A stretch of DNA of 64,000 nt from Planobispora rosea (GCF_014648175.1 NZ_BMQP01000037.1:1-64000); one strand, 5' to 3'. Counted from the stretch's first letter, positions 8,539 through 16,019 are shown. The notes: generated by a model not told the origin, from the sequence alone. Numbers and translations are program-made.

Positions 8539-9273
8539 ATGCTCGGACTCACCAGCCCCGACACCTTCCGCCGCCGCGCCGCAGGTGTCAGCCTCGTCCT
8601 CGCCCCGCTCTGCCTGCTGCTCGGCATGATCGTCGATCCGCTGACGGCGGGAGCCGACGAGACCCTCGGCTACGCCCAGAACCCCGTCGCCACCGGGATC
8701 AGCGCGACCCTGCTGCACTACGCCTGGGTGCTCTGGGTCCCCGGCGTGATCGGTCTGGTCCACCTGGTGCGGGGGAAGGGAGTGGTCCTGGCCAACGTGG
8801 CCGGAGCGGTGACCGTGCTCGGCCTGATCAACTTCTCCTCCCTGATGATCGCGGACTTCTTCGACATCGTGCTCTACCGGCGGCTCCCGGAGGAGCAGGC
8901 CACCACGATCCTGCAGGAGGCGGCCCAGCCCGCGATGGTCATCGCGTGGCAGGTCCCCGGCATGATCGGCTCCCTCTCCGGGCTGATCGCGGTGGCCGTG
9001 GCCTACGCCCGTGCCGGACACGCGGGCTGGTGGTTCCCGGCCGGGGTGCCGGTCGGCATGGTGGTCTGGATCGCCGGGACGCGTGCCGGGATCCCGCTGC
9101 TCGCCTACACCGGACCGGCGATCCTCCTGCTGGTCTTCGGCATCGTGGGCACGGCGATGATCCGGATGACCGACGAACAGTGGAGGCCGGCCCGGCCGCC
9201 GGTCCCGGCCGGAGACCGATCGGTCCCCGGCCGGACGCGTGGTCAGCTCTCGATGGAGGACATGTCCGGGTAG
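8539..9273 (+). CDS. Multi-pass membrane protein linked to two-component module 1
   Basis: A 244-residue protein with about six hydrophobic segments (starting AAGVSLVLAPLCLLLGMIVDP; later LLHYAWVLWVPGVIGLVHLV, VTVLGLINFSSLMIADFF, GPAILLLVFGIVGTAMI). It is clearly a paralog of the protein at 45615-46337: both share the order VDP near the start, LLHY/LLHW-WVL-PGIIG, VNFS-LM-DFF and a final MIRM/MLRM-EW. I do not recognise a named family (it resembles DUF4386-type membrane proteins in size and topology). Both copies sit beside a NarL-type kinase/regulator pair, suggesting it is a signal input, an output, or a co-regulated stress protein. It is leaderless and overlaps the convergent aldo-keto reductase by 31 bases at its 3' end. 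Confidence 0.75.
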   Translation: MLGLTSPDTFRRRAAGVSLVLAPLCLLLGMIVDPLTAGADETLGYAQNPVATGISATLLHYAWVLWVPGVIGLVHLVRGKGVVLANVAGAVTVLGLINFSSLMIADFFDIVLYRRLPEEQATTILQEAAQPAMVIAWQVPGMIGSLSGLIAVAVAYARAGHAGWWFPAGVPVGMVVWIAGTRAGIPLLAYTGPAILLLVFGIVGTAMIRMTDEQWRPARPPVPAGDRSVPGRTRGQLSMEDMSG

Positions 9274-10223
9274 CGGTCACCGTGTACGGCCCCGCCGGGC
9301 ACGGCGGCCTCCAGCGCGGCGAGCTGGTCGGAAGTCAGCACGACGGCGTCCGCCGCCGCGTTCTCCTCCAGGTAACGCAGCCGCTTGGTGCCCGGGATCG
9401 GGATGACGTCCTCACCCCGGGACAGCGCCCAGGCCAGGGCGAGCTGGGCCGGGGTGCACCCCGCCTCGTCGGCGATCTTCCGGACCCCGGCGACGAGCGC
9501 CTCGTTGTGCGCAGCGTTCTCCCCGGCGAAGCGGGGGAGGTACTTGCGGAAGTCGTCGGCGGGCATCTCGTCGGCGGGCGGAAGGGCTCCGCCGAGCAGT
9601 CCCCGGCTGATCGGAGAGTACGCCACCAGGGCGATGCCCAGCTCCCGGGCGGCCGGCAGGATCTCCCCCTCGATGTCCCGGGCGAAGAGCGAGTACTCGC
9701 TCTGCAGCGCGGCGATCGGGTGGACGGCCTGGGCCCTGCGCAGGCTCTCGGCGTTCACCTCGGACAGGCCGAGGTGGCCGACCTTGCCCGCGGCGACCAG
9801 CTCGGCCATCGCCCCGACGGTCTCCTCGATCGGGACCCGGGGGTCACGGCGGTGCATGTAGTACAGGTCGATGTGGTCGACGCCGAGCCTGTGCAGAGAG
9901 GCGTCGCACGCCTTGCGGACGTACTCGGGGCTGCCGTCGATGGCCCGCGCGGCCGGGTCGTCGCCGCGGACGATGCCGAACTTCGTGGCCAGCACCACCC
10001 GATCCCGGCGATCGGCGATCGCCCGCCCGACCAGCTGCTCGTTGTGCCCCTTGCCGTACATGTCGGCCGTGTCCAGGAAGTTGACCCCGAGCTCCAGCGC
10101 CCGGTGGATGACCCTGATCGACTCGGCCTCGTCGGTCGGGCCGTAGAACTCCGACATGCCCATGCAGCCGAGCCCGAGCGCGGAGACCTCGGGGCCGCCG
10201 TTGCCGAGACGTCGCTTGTTCAT
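9243..10223 (-). CDS. Aldo/keto reductase
   Basis: A 326-residue TIM-barrel NADPH-dependent oxidoreductase. The catalytic tetrad is visible: Asp and Tyr in FLDTADMYGKGHNEQLVGRA, Lys in VVLATKFG, and His in IDLYYMHRRDP. The cofactor end is seen in the late VIPIPGTKRLRYLEENAAA. GGAGG lies 6 bases before the ATG. The gene lies downstream of, and in the same direction as, the merR gene at 11597-11959; such merR/reductase pairs are common and the reductase is probably induced through that regulator in response to a toxic electrophile or redox signal. A TnpB element now separates them (starting just before the ribosome site), which may have cut the reductase off from its promoter. Confidence 0.92.
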   Translation of the reverse strand: MNKRRLGNGGPEVSALGLGCMGMSEFYGPTDEAESIRVIHRALELGVNFLDTADMYGKGHNEQLVGRAIADRRDRVVLATKFGIVRGDDPAARAIDGSPEYVRKACDASLHRLGVDHIDLYYMHRRDPRVPIEETVGAMAELVAAGKVGHLGLSEVNAESLRRAQAVHPIAALQSEYSLFARDIEGEILPAARELGIALVAYSPISRGLLGGALPPADEMPADDFRKYLPRFAGENAAHNEALVAGVRKIADEAGCTPAQLALAWALSRGEDVIPIPGTKRLRYLEENAAADAVVLTSDQLAALEAAVPGGAVHGDRYPDMSSIES

Positions 10224-10241
10224 CTGAAACCTCCGAGGAGA

Positions 10242-10261
10242 CCCCCGCCTCCAGGCGGGGG
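10242..10261. repeat. Left-end hairpin of the TnpB element
   Basis: CCCCCGCC - TCCA - GGCGGGGG, a perfect 8-bp stem with a 4-base loop, immediately inside the presumed left boundary and 8 bases from the reductase ribosome site. Confidence 0.6.
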
Positions 10262-10369
10262 AGGAATCGGACCCCTGCGCAGCAGGGCAGGGGCAGGCGA
10301 TTCGCCGTCAGGCGAACCGTCGTGTCGAACAACCATGCGGTTCTTAACCGATCGCGCGATGATGTGGAT

Positions 10370-11476
10370 ATGGCGCAGAGTGTGAAGCGGGCCTACAAGT
10401 ACCGCTTCCATCCGACCCCCGGACAGGCCCAGGAGCTTGCCCGCACGTTCGGCTGCGTGCGCCTGGTCTACAACAAGGCGCTGGAGGAGCGGACCCGCGC
10501 CTCCACCGTCGAGGGCCGCCGCATCTCCTACGTGGAGACCTCGGCCGCGCTCACCCAGTGGAAGAAGACACCCGAGCTGGCGTTCCTGTCCGAGGTGTCG
10601 TCGGTGCCGTTGCAGCAGGCGTTGCGCCACCTGCAGGCGGCGTTTGCGAACTTCTTCGCCCGCCGGGCCAAGTACCCGGTGTTCAAGTCCCGCAAGAAGT
10701 CGCGGGCGTCGGCCGAGTACACCCGCTCGGCCTTCACCTGGCGCGACGGCCGGCTCACCCTCGCCAAGATGGACGGCCCGCTGGACATCGTGTGGTCGCG
10801 CCCGCTGCCCGAAGGAGCGCAGCCGTCCACGGTGACGGTGTCGAAGGACGCGGCCGGGCGCTGGTTCGTGTCCCTCCTGGTGCAGGAGACGATCGCCCCG
10901 CTGGCTGCGACCGGGAAGCGGGTCGGGGCAGACGCCGGGCTCACGTCCCTGGTCACGCTCTCGACCGGGGAGAAGATCACCAATCCGAGGCATGAGCGGG
11001 CCGACCGGCGCAAACTCGCCAAGGCCCAGCGCAACCTCGCCCGCAAGGCGAAGGGCAGCGGCAGCCGGGCCAAGGCCCGGCTGAAGGTCGCCCGCGTGTA
11101 CGCCCGGATCGCCGACCGCCGCCGCGACCACCTGCACAAGCTCACCACTCGGCTCGTCCGTGAGAACCAAACGGTCGTGATCGAGGACCTGACCGTCCGC
11201 ACCATGGTCAAGAACCACTCGCTGGCCCGCGCCGTCTCCGACGCCTCCTGGCGGGAGCTGCGCTCGATGCTGCAGTACAAAGCGCAGTGGTACGGGCGGG
11301 ACCTGGTCGTGATCGACCGTTGGTTCCCCTCGTCCAAGCTGTGCTCGGCCTGCGGCACCCTGCAAGAGAAGATGCCGCTGGGCGTGCGGGAATGGCAGTG
11401 CGCCTGCGGCGCACTGCACGATCGCGACGTCAACGCCGCGAACAACATCCTCGCCGCCGGGCTGGCGGAGAGGTGA
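10370..11476 (+). CDS. tnpB: TnpB RNA-guided nuclease-like protein (OrfB)
   Basis: A 368-residue protein of the IS605 OrfB/TnpB family. The N-terminal part (AYKYRFHPTPGQAQELARTF, VRLVYNKALEER) is the usual helix-turn-helix region. The RuvC-like active site appears complete: Asp in VGADAGLTSL, Glu in TVVIEDL, and Asp in LHDRDVNAANNI, with the zinc finger CSACG...CACG between the last two. It should therefore be able to cut DNA guided by an RNA made from the right end of the element. I start at the ATG at 10370 (MAQSVKRAYKYRF), since upstream codons read through element terminal DNA. TnpB proteins help the element persist rather than catalyse transposition. Confidence 0.92.
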   Translation: MAQSVKRAYKYRFHPTPGQAQELARTFGCVRLVYNKALEERTRASTVEGRRISYVETSAALTQWKKTPELAFLSEVSSVPLQQALRHLQAAFANFFARRAKYPVFKSRKKSRASAEYTRSAFTWRDGRLTLAKMDGPLDIVWSRPLPEGAQPSTVTVSKDAAGRWFVSLLVQETIAPLAATGKRVGADAGLTSLVTLSTGEKITNPRHERADRRKLAKAQRNLARKAKGSGSRAKARLKVARVYARIADRRRDHLHKLTTRLVRENQTVVIEDLTVRTMVKNHSLARAVSDASWRELRSMLQYKAQWYGRDLVVIDRWFPSSKLCSACGTLQEKMPLGVREWQCACGALHDRDVNAANNILAAGLAER

Positions 11477-11599
11477 AACGCCTGTGGAGCTGGTGTGAGA
11501 CCTCAACGAGAGTCCTCTCGGGAAGGCGACCGGCGGTGAAGCAGGAAGGCCGACCGGCGACGGTTGGAATCCCCTCCCTTCAGGGAGGGGAGGAGGTCA
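11477..11599 (+). ncRNA. Candidate omega RNA (right-end RNA) of TnpB
   Basis: The stretch from the tnpB stop to the right hairpin is rich in short stems and ends in the hairpin CCCTCCC-TTCA-GGGAGGG, then AGGAGGTCAAG. In this family the guide RNA is made from the 3' end of tnpB plus this right end, and the next 16-20 bases of flanking DNA act as the guide. Here the guide would begin about 11600 and come from the antisense of the last codons of merR. Boundaries are inferred. Confidence 0.5.
11571..11590. repeat. Right-end hairpin of the TnpB element
   Basis: CCCCTCCC - TTCA - GGGAGGGG, a perfect 8-bp stem with a 4-base loop, 8-10 bases from the presumed right boundary. Confidence 0.6.
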
Positions 11600-11959
11600 A
11601 GAGTTCTCCATTGCGTGGTAGAGGTCGATCTTGTAGTCGAGGATTGAGAGATCCTCGCTGAGCTGGGCGATCCGTTCCAGGACCCGAGCCCGATGGATTT
11701 CGAGCATGCGCCGCCGCTCGGCCGCGGTCGCCGGACCCCGGCGGCGCAGCTCGGCGTACCGGCACATCTCGGCGATCGGCATCCCGGTCGTGCGCAGCTT
11801 CGTGAGGAAGTCCAGCCAGTCGAGGTCCGGCCGGGTGTAGCTGCGCCGCCCGCCGGAGTCGCGGCCGACCTCGTGGATGAGCCCGATCCGCTCGTAGTAG
11901 CGCAGCGTGTGCGTGCTCAGCCCCGACACGCGCGAGGCTTCCTGGATGGTGATGCCCAT
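11597..11959 (-). CDS. MerR-family transcriptional regulator
   Basis: A 120-residue regulator. The N-terminal winged helix-turn-helix is typical (TIQEASRVSGLSTHTLRYYE, RIGLIHEVGRDSGGRRSY), followed by LDWLDFLTKLRTTGMPIAEM and a dimerisation coiled coil. There is no metal-binding Cys set at the C-terminus, so an organic or redox signal is likely. AGGG lies 8 bases before ATG 11959; ATG 11965 is an alternative start. A perfect palindrome (11977-11992) overlaps the predicted promoter and should be its operator. The stop codon is formed where the TnpB element's right end begins (TCAA), so the last residues may have been altered by insertion. The aldo-keto reductase downstream is its probable target. 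Confidence 0.85.
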   Translation of the reverse strand: MGITIQEASRVSGLSTHTLRYYERIGLIHEVGRDSGGRRSYTRPDLDWLDFLTKLRTTGMPIAEMCRYAELRRRGPATAAERRRMLEIHRARVLERIAQLSEDLSILDYKIDLYHAMENS

Positions 11960-11976
11960 GGACATCACCCTGCATG

Positions 11977-11997
11977 TTGAAGTGCACTTCAAGTCAA
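11977..11997 (-). promoter_or_regulatory. MerR-type operator/promoter of merR
   Basis: On the minus strand a TTGACT -35 box (11997-11992) is followed by the perfect palindrome TTGAAGTGCACTTCAA (11992-11977) inside the spacer. A MerR operator inside a long spacer is the classical arrangement for activation by DNA untwisting. The -10 box is poor (about CAGGGT), which fits a promoter needing activation. Confidence 0.65.
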
Positions 11998-12166
11998 GCG
12001 GGTCCTTCGGGGCACCGGTCCCCGGGACACGACCCCGAAGCGGCCGACCCTGAGGGGGAGAGCCCTACCTCCAGGGGAGTCCGCGCAGTTCACGGGTACG
12101 GCACGGCGGGCGTCACCCTGAGGACTGCCCCACCCCCGGCCGGGGTCCCTCCGGGACCGGTCAGGG

Positions 12167-13699
12167 ATGGCTGGGGATCATTTCGGATACTTCATGACCT
12201 GGCCCGACGCGATCGTTGACGCCATGGGAAGCAAGGCGTTCTCCGGACCATGGATGGTCCTCGGCGGGTACACGGCGATCGTCGCCGGGTCGGTGTCCAT
12301 GCTCGGCCTGCACGTGGCCACAGGGCTCGATCCGGTGCACACTCTGATCAGCGAGTACGCGTTCGAGCGGGACGGCTGGCTGCTGCCGGCCTCGCTCACG
12401 CTCTTCGCCGTGGGCGCGACGGCCTTCGCCGTCCTCCTGGCCCGCCGCGGCAGGGATCGCAAGGCGGCGGCGCTGGTCGGGATCTGGGGCCTGTGCATGC
12501 TGCTGATCGGCGCCTTCCCCACCGACCGGCCCGGGGTGCCGCTGTCCATGTCCGGGGGCATCCACCGGTACGCCGCGTTCGCGGCGTTCCTGGCGATGCC
12601 GGTCGCCGGGCTGATCCTGGCACGGCGGAACGAGGGCAGGCCGTACGCCAGGACGGTGAAGGTGCTGAGCCTGGCCTCGCTGGGTGTGCTGCTCCTGGTG
12701 GTGATCCCGTACGTGGTGCGGATGTTCGGCGTCGAGCTGACCAACGACGACATCCCGGCCGGGGTGACCCAGCGGCTGGTGGTCGGCTTCGAGGTCGCGG
12801 TGCTGGCGACGCTCGGGCTGGCGCTGGGGAGCGGGCCCGGCCGGAAGGGGTCAGCCGAGGCGGTGGGCGAGGCGGCGGTAGGACGACAGCGCCAGCTCCC
12901 AGAACCGGTCCGCGTCGAGGGCGGTGGCGACCACGGCGTTCGCCGGTCGCCCCGGCCGGAGGTCCGTGACCGTCGTTCCGGGGGCGGGGCCCGCGGCGGT
13001 CTCGCCACCGCCACTCTTGCCGCCCCCGCTGCCCCCGCTGTCGCCGGAACCCGTTCCGGGGGCGGTTCCGGGACCGGTGACCACCGTGACCGCGGCGGGC
13101 GCGGTGGTCACCACCCCCGGATCGATCACGCAGGCGACGGCGCAGGCGTCGTGGACCGCGGGGCCGCCGGGCCCGCCCGCCCTGCGGGGGAACTCCACGC
13201 AGGGGACGAGCAGCTCGCGGCCGAGCCGTCCCAGCGTCCGCATCTCCGCCACCACGGCGTCCCCGGCCCGCGCCTGCCCGGCGACGTCGACGCCGATCGC
13301 GGTCACCGTCCAGCCCGCCCCGAACACGACCGCGGCGGCCTCGGGGTCGGCGGCCAGGTTGAAGTCGGGAACCGGGGCGCGGCGGGTGTGGCGGCCGCCC
13401 AGGACGACCAGGCCGCGGACCTGTTCCACCAGGCGGGGCTCCGCGCGCACGGCCAGCGCGATGTTGGTCAGCGGGCCGAGCGCGAGCAGGGTGATCTCGC
13501 CCGGATGCGCCCGTACGGCCTCGGCGAGGAAGTCCGCCGCGTGACCGCCGGCCGGGGGCGGGCAGACCTCGGGAAGCGCGACCGCCCCCAGGCCGGAGAC
13601 CCCGTGCGGGCTGTTGTGCCGCGCGAGGCCGTGCCCCGCCAGCGCGCCGGCGCTCCCGGGGACGACCGGCACCTCGTCCGCGCCGAGGAACGCGCGTAG
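12167..13699 (+). CDS. DUF998-type membrane protein; reading frame lacks a stop at the domain end
   Basis: The first 225 residues are a clear DUF998-like membrane protein with about six hydrophobic segments (WMVLGGYTAIVAGSVSM, LTLFAVGATAFAVLLARR, LVGIWGLCMLLIGAFP, YAAFAAFLAMPVAGLIL, VLLLVVIPYVVRMFGV, VAVLATLGLALGSG) and the motif FPTDRPG typical of the family. After about 12850 the frame has no stop for another 850 bases and runs codon-for-codon antisense to the nucleoside hydrolase gene; that part is Gly/Arg-rich and has no protein character. A stop exists at 12879-12881 in the next frame, so a one-base change would restore a normal-length protein. I believe the functional part is 12167 (or ATG 12194) to about 12850. 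Function of the family is unknown. Confidence 0.6.
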   Translation: MAGDHFGYFMTWPDAIVDAMGSKAFSGPWMVLGGYTAIVAGSVSMLGLHVATGLDPVHTLISEYAFERDGWLLPASLTLFAVGATAFAVLLARRGRDRKAAALVGIWGLCMLLIGAFPTDRPGVPLSMSGGIHRYAAFAAFLAMPVAGLILARRNEGRPYARTVKVLSLASLGVLLLVVIPYVVRMFGVELTNDDIPAGVTQRLVVGFEVAVLATLGLALGSGPGRKGSAEAVGEAAVGRQRQLPEPVRVEGGGDHGVRRSPRPEVRDRRSGGGARGGLATATLAAPAAPAVAGTRSGGGSGTGDHRDRGGRGGHHPRIDHAGDGAGVVDRGAAGPARPAGELHAGDEQLAAEPSQRPHLRHHGVPGPRLPGDVDADRGHRPARPEHDRGGLGVGGQVEVGNRGAAGVAAAQDDQAADLFHQAGLRAHGQRDVGQRAEREQGDLARMRPYGLGEEVRRVTAGRGRADLGKRDRPQAGDPVRAVVPREAVPRQRAGAPGDDRHLVRAEERA

Positions 13700-13873
13700 C
13701 CGCAGCGCGTTGACGGTCGTCCGCTCCAGGGTGGCGTTGCCCGCGACCGTGGTGATCCCGGCGATCTCCAGGCCGGGGGCGGCGCACGCGAGGGCGAGGG
13801 CGAGGGCGTCGTCCAGCCCCGGGTCGCAGTCGATGATGATCTTGCTCGGTGTCACGGTCCCGGCGGTGGCCAC
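12851..13873 (-). CDS. Inosine/uridine-preferring nucleoside hydrolase
   Basis: A 340-residue hydrolase that splits nucleosides into base and ribose. The calcium-binding signature DCDPGLDDALAL is near the N-terminus, followed by TTVAGNATLERT, LALGPLTNIALA, VLGGR, PDFNLAADPEAA and the late HDACAVA with the final metal-ligand Asp. I chose the GTG at 13873, which lies 7 bases after a TAACCT -10 box, over the ATG at 13891 that lies inside the promoter. Between the beta strand VTVVTG and TVTDLRPGRPAN there is a 30-residue Gly/Ser-rich insertion (GTGSGDSGGSGGGKSGGG) absent from typical members. The gene ends within the reading frame of the convergent DUF998 gene. Confidence 0.88.
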   Translation of the reverse strand: MATAGTVTPSKIIIDCDPGLDDALALALACAAPGLEIAGITTVAGNATLERTTVNALRLRAFLGADEVPVVPGSAGALAGHGLARHNSPHGVSGLGAVALPEVCPPPAGGHAADFLAEAVRAHPGEITLLALGPLTNIALAVRAEPRLVEQVRGLVVLGGRHTRRAPVPDFNLAADPEAAAVVFGAGWTVTAIGVDVAGQARAGDAVVAEMRTLGRLGRELLVPCVEFPRRAGGPGGPAVHDACAVACVIDPGVVTTAPAAVTVVTGPGTAPGTGSGDSGGSGGGKSGGGETAAGPAPGTTVTDLRPGRPANAVVATALDADRFWELALSSYRRLAHRLG

Positions 13874-13880
13874 ATGAGGC

Positions 13881-13886
13881 AGGTTA
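13881..13886 (-). promoter_or_regulatory. -10 element for the nucleoside hydrolase
   Basis: TAACCT on the minus strand ends 7 bases before the GTG at 13873; no ribosome site is present, so a leaderless start is likely. Confidence 0.4.
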
Positions 13887-13954
13887 CCCATTTCATGATT
13901 TGTCGCCCTGCTGCCGTACGCTCCCCGAAAAACCGATCAAGGGAAGAGGCGGAG

Positions 13955-15391
13955 ATGACGGCGCAGAGCACGTACCTGGAGCTGTCCGAGGACGGCGGCG
14001 GCTCGCACAAGTTCTACGAGGTCGTGCTCGACGGAACACAGGTGACGATCACCTACGGCCGGATCGGGGAGTCCGGGCAGACCAAGACCTCCTCCTTCCC
14101 CACTCCGGAGAGGGCCGCGGCCGCCGCGGCGAAGAAGGTGAACGAGAAGGTCCGCAAGGGGTACGCGACCGCGGTGCGGGGCGTGCGGCAGGCCCGGCCG
14201 GTCACCCGGCGCAGCATCGTCAGCTCCCGCTCCACCGCCCGCCAGGCGCCGGTGCTGTGGCGCTTCGCCAGCGGCGCGGCGGCGTTCGGCATCTTCGTGG
14301 ACGCAGAGCGCTGCTGGGTGGGCAACCAGCGGGGCGACGTCTACACCGTCACCCACGACGGCACCGTGACCGGCCGCTTCCGGCTGCCCGACGGCGTCAA
14401 GTGCATCGTCGCCGACGACTTCTGGATCTACGCCGGCGCCGACGACGGCAAGGTCTACGACCTCAGCGGGAAGGTCCCCCGGGTCGCCTACGAGATCGCC
14501 GAGGACGTCGACATCTACTGGCTCGACATCCACGACGGCGTGCTCGGCGTGTCCGACCGGGCGGGACGGATCACCACCATCGACCACGAGGACGAGTTCC
14601 AGTGGGCGCGCACCGGCCAGGGCGAATCCGCCTGGATGGTCCGCTGCGACGACGAGGCCGTCTACCACGGCCACTCCGCGGGCGTGGCCCGCTACGACGC
14701 CGCCGACGGCGCCCCCGTCTGGCAGACCGGGGTCCAGGGCGCGGTGCTGTTCGGCTGGCAGGAGGCCGCGTCAGTCTACGCGGGCACCTCGCGCGGGGCC
14801 GTGCACCGGCTGCACAAGTCCGACGGCCGCACCGAGGCGGTCTACCAGTGCGACGCCACCGTCTTCTCCTGCGCCACCGCCCCCGGCGGCCGCTACGTCT
14901 TCGCCGGGGACAACCACTCCTCCATCTACTGCTTCGGCGCCGACGGCACGCGCCTGTGGAAGCTCGCCACCGGCTGCGGCTCGGCCTTCTCCATGCAGTA
15001 CCTCGACGACCGCCTCTACATCGTCACCACCGACGGCACCCTGGCCTGCATCGACGCCACCGAGGCGGCGATCAGGGCGGCGCAGGAGGGCACCGTTCCC
15101 GAGCCGGTGGACGTCAAGGCAGCCACCGGCCTGGCCGCGGTGGAACCGGCCACGACGGTGGAGATCGTCTCGCCGGAGGCGCAGGCGGACGGCGGAGTGG
15201 TCGTGGAGTGCTTCCAGGAGGGCGGACGACTCCGGGTCCGGGTCCTCAGCGAGGGTTACGAGCGCGGCTGGAACGTGCAGTTCCCCAAGAACGTGCGCGA
15301 GGCGGGCGCCCGCTACCTCGTCGAAGGCGTGCGCTCCTCCGGCCGGGGCGGGTTCTACCGGGCCTACGGCGACATCCGCCGCCTGCTCTGA
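13955..15391 (+). CDS. WGR-domain protein with beta-propeller and conserved C-terminal domain
   Basis: A 478-residue cytoplasmic protein. Residues about 5-72 form a WGR domain (YLELSEDGGGSHKFYEVVLD, ITYGRIGESGQTKTSSFPT), a fold often found in nucleic-acid-linked proteins such as PARP and MolR. Residues about 90-390 are PQQ/WD-like repeats (DGTVTGRFRLPDGVKC, WIYAGADDGKVYDLSGK, VYAGTSRGAVHRLHKSDG, YVFAGDNHSSIYCFGADG, LYIVTTDGTLACIDA), predicting a propeller. The last 80 residues (GGRLRVRVLSEGYERGWNVQ, GGFYRAYGDIRRLL) are a separate compact region. The ATG at 13955 follows GAGGCGGAG. Such proteins are found as single genes in actinomycetes; function is unknown. No enzyme motif is visible. Confidence 0.8.
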   Translation: MTAQSTYLELSEDGGGSHKFYEVVLDGTQVTITYGRIGESGQTKTSSFPTPERAAAAAAKKVNEKVRKGYATAVRGVRQARPVTRRSIVSSRSTARQAPVLWRFASGAAAFGIFVDAERCWVGNQRGDVYTVTHDGTVTGRFRLPDGVKCIVADDFWIYAGADDGKVYDLSGKVPRVAYEIAEDVDIYWLDIHDGVLGVSDRAGRITTIDHEDEFQWARTGQGESAWMVRCDDEAVYHGHSAGVARYDAADGAPVWQTGVQGAVLFGWQEAASVYAGTSRGAVHRLHKSDGRTEAVYQCDATVFSCATAPGGRYVFAGDNHSSIYCFGADGTRLWKLATGCGSAFSMQYLDDRLYIVTTDGTLACIDATEAAIRAAQEGTVPEPVDVKAATGLAAVEPATTVEIVSPEAQADGGVVVECFQEGGRLRVRVLSEGYERGWNVQFPKNVREAGARYLVEGVRSSGRGGFYRAYGDIRRLL

Positions 15392-15404
15392 CCGGGTCCG
15401 GCCT

Positions 15405-16019
15405 TCAGGCGAACCCGGCCAGCTTGTAGAGGACGAGCGAACCCGCGACGGCCACGTTGAGGCTCGCCCCCGTGCCGATCATCGGGATCTCCACGGCCGC
15501 GTCGAGCAGGTCGAGGGCCTCCGGCGGGATGCCGTCGCGTTCGTGGCCGAGGACCGCCACCGTGGGGCGGCGGGCCATGGGCAGGTCGGCCAGGCGGACG
15601 GCCTCCTCCGCCAGTTCCACCCCCAGGACGTGGTCACCGGCCGCCCTGCGCTCGGCCAGCCAGTCCAGGGGATCCCGCACCCAGTGCACGCAGGCGGGCC
15701 GGCGCAGGGTGTTACCGCGCCGCAGGGCCTCGGGGACCCACGGCAGGCGCGGTACGGCCATGCACGCGCCGACCGCGTCGCAGGTCCGCAGCAGCGTGCC
15801 GAGGTTGATCCCGTGCATCGGCCAGAGCGGGGCGACGCGCAGGTGACCGAGACATCGGGGAGGACGGGGGCGGCGGGCGGCCCGCAGGTCCTTGCGGGTG
15901 CGCACCCGCACGGCGGGGCCGGTCACGACCGGGCGCGGACGACCTCCGCGGGAAGGCGACAGATCATACAGCTCATACGGATCATGCTGCGGGCGCTTCA
16001 GCGGTGCGCCCGGAACCAT
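15405..16019 (-). CDS. SpoU/TrmH-family RNA 2'-O-methyltransferase
   Basis: A 204-residue protein with the three SpoU motifs: NLGTLLRTCDAVGA (motif 1), VAVLGHERDGIPPEAL (motif 2) and VEIPMIGTGASLNVAVAGSL (motif 3), which build the trefoil knot that binds S-adenosylmethionine. It should 2'-O-methylate a ribose in tRNA or rRNA. The N-terminus (PQHDPYELYDLSPSRGG) is a short substrate-binding extension lacking the L30-like domain of rRNA methylases, so a tRNA target is somewhat more likely. I place the start at ATG 16019; a TTG at 16043 is also possible. Confidence 0.85.
   Translation of the reverse strand: MVPGAPLKRPQHDPYELYDLSPSRGGRPRPVVTGPAVRVRTRKDLRAARRPRPPRCLGHLRVAPLWPMHGINLGTLLRTCDAVGACMAVPRLPWVPEALRRGNTLRRPACVHWVRDPLDWLAERRAAGDHVLGVELAEEAVRLADLPMARRPTVAVLGHERDGIPPEALDLLDAAVEIPMIGTGASLNVAVAGSLVLYKLAGFA

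Larger units (their letters stand above)
10232..11599 (+). mobile_element. Lone TnpB element (IS605/IS1341 type), no TnpA
   Basis: About 1.37 kb between the reductase ribosome site and the end of merR. It has a left-end hairpin (10242-10261), the tnpB gene, and a right-end hairpin (11571-11590) followed by AGGAGGTCAAG. Left and right hairpins have the same design (8-bp GC stem with a TCCA or TTCA loop), as expected for single-strand IS ends. No tnpA is present, so movement would need a transposase in trans. The exact ends are inferred to within about 10 bases. Confidence 0.7.

Noticed and set aside
10558..10995. Second frame inside tnpB
   Set aside because: Shadow frame; the catalytic residues and zinc finger lie in the main frame.
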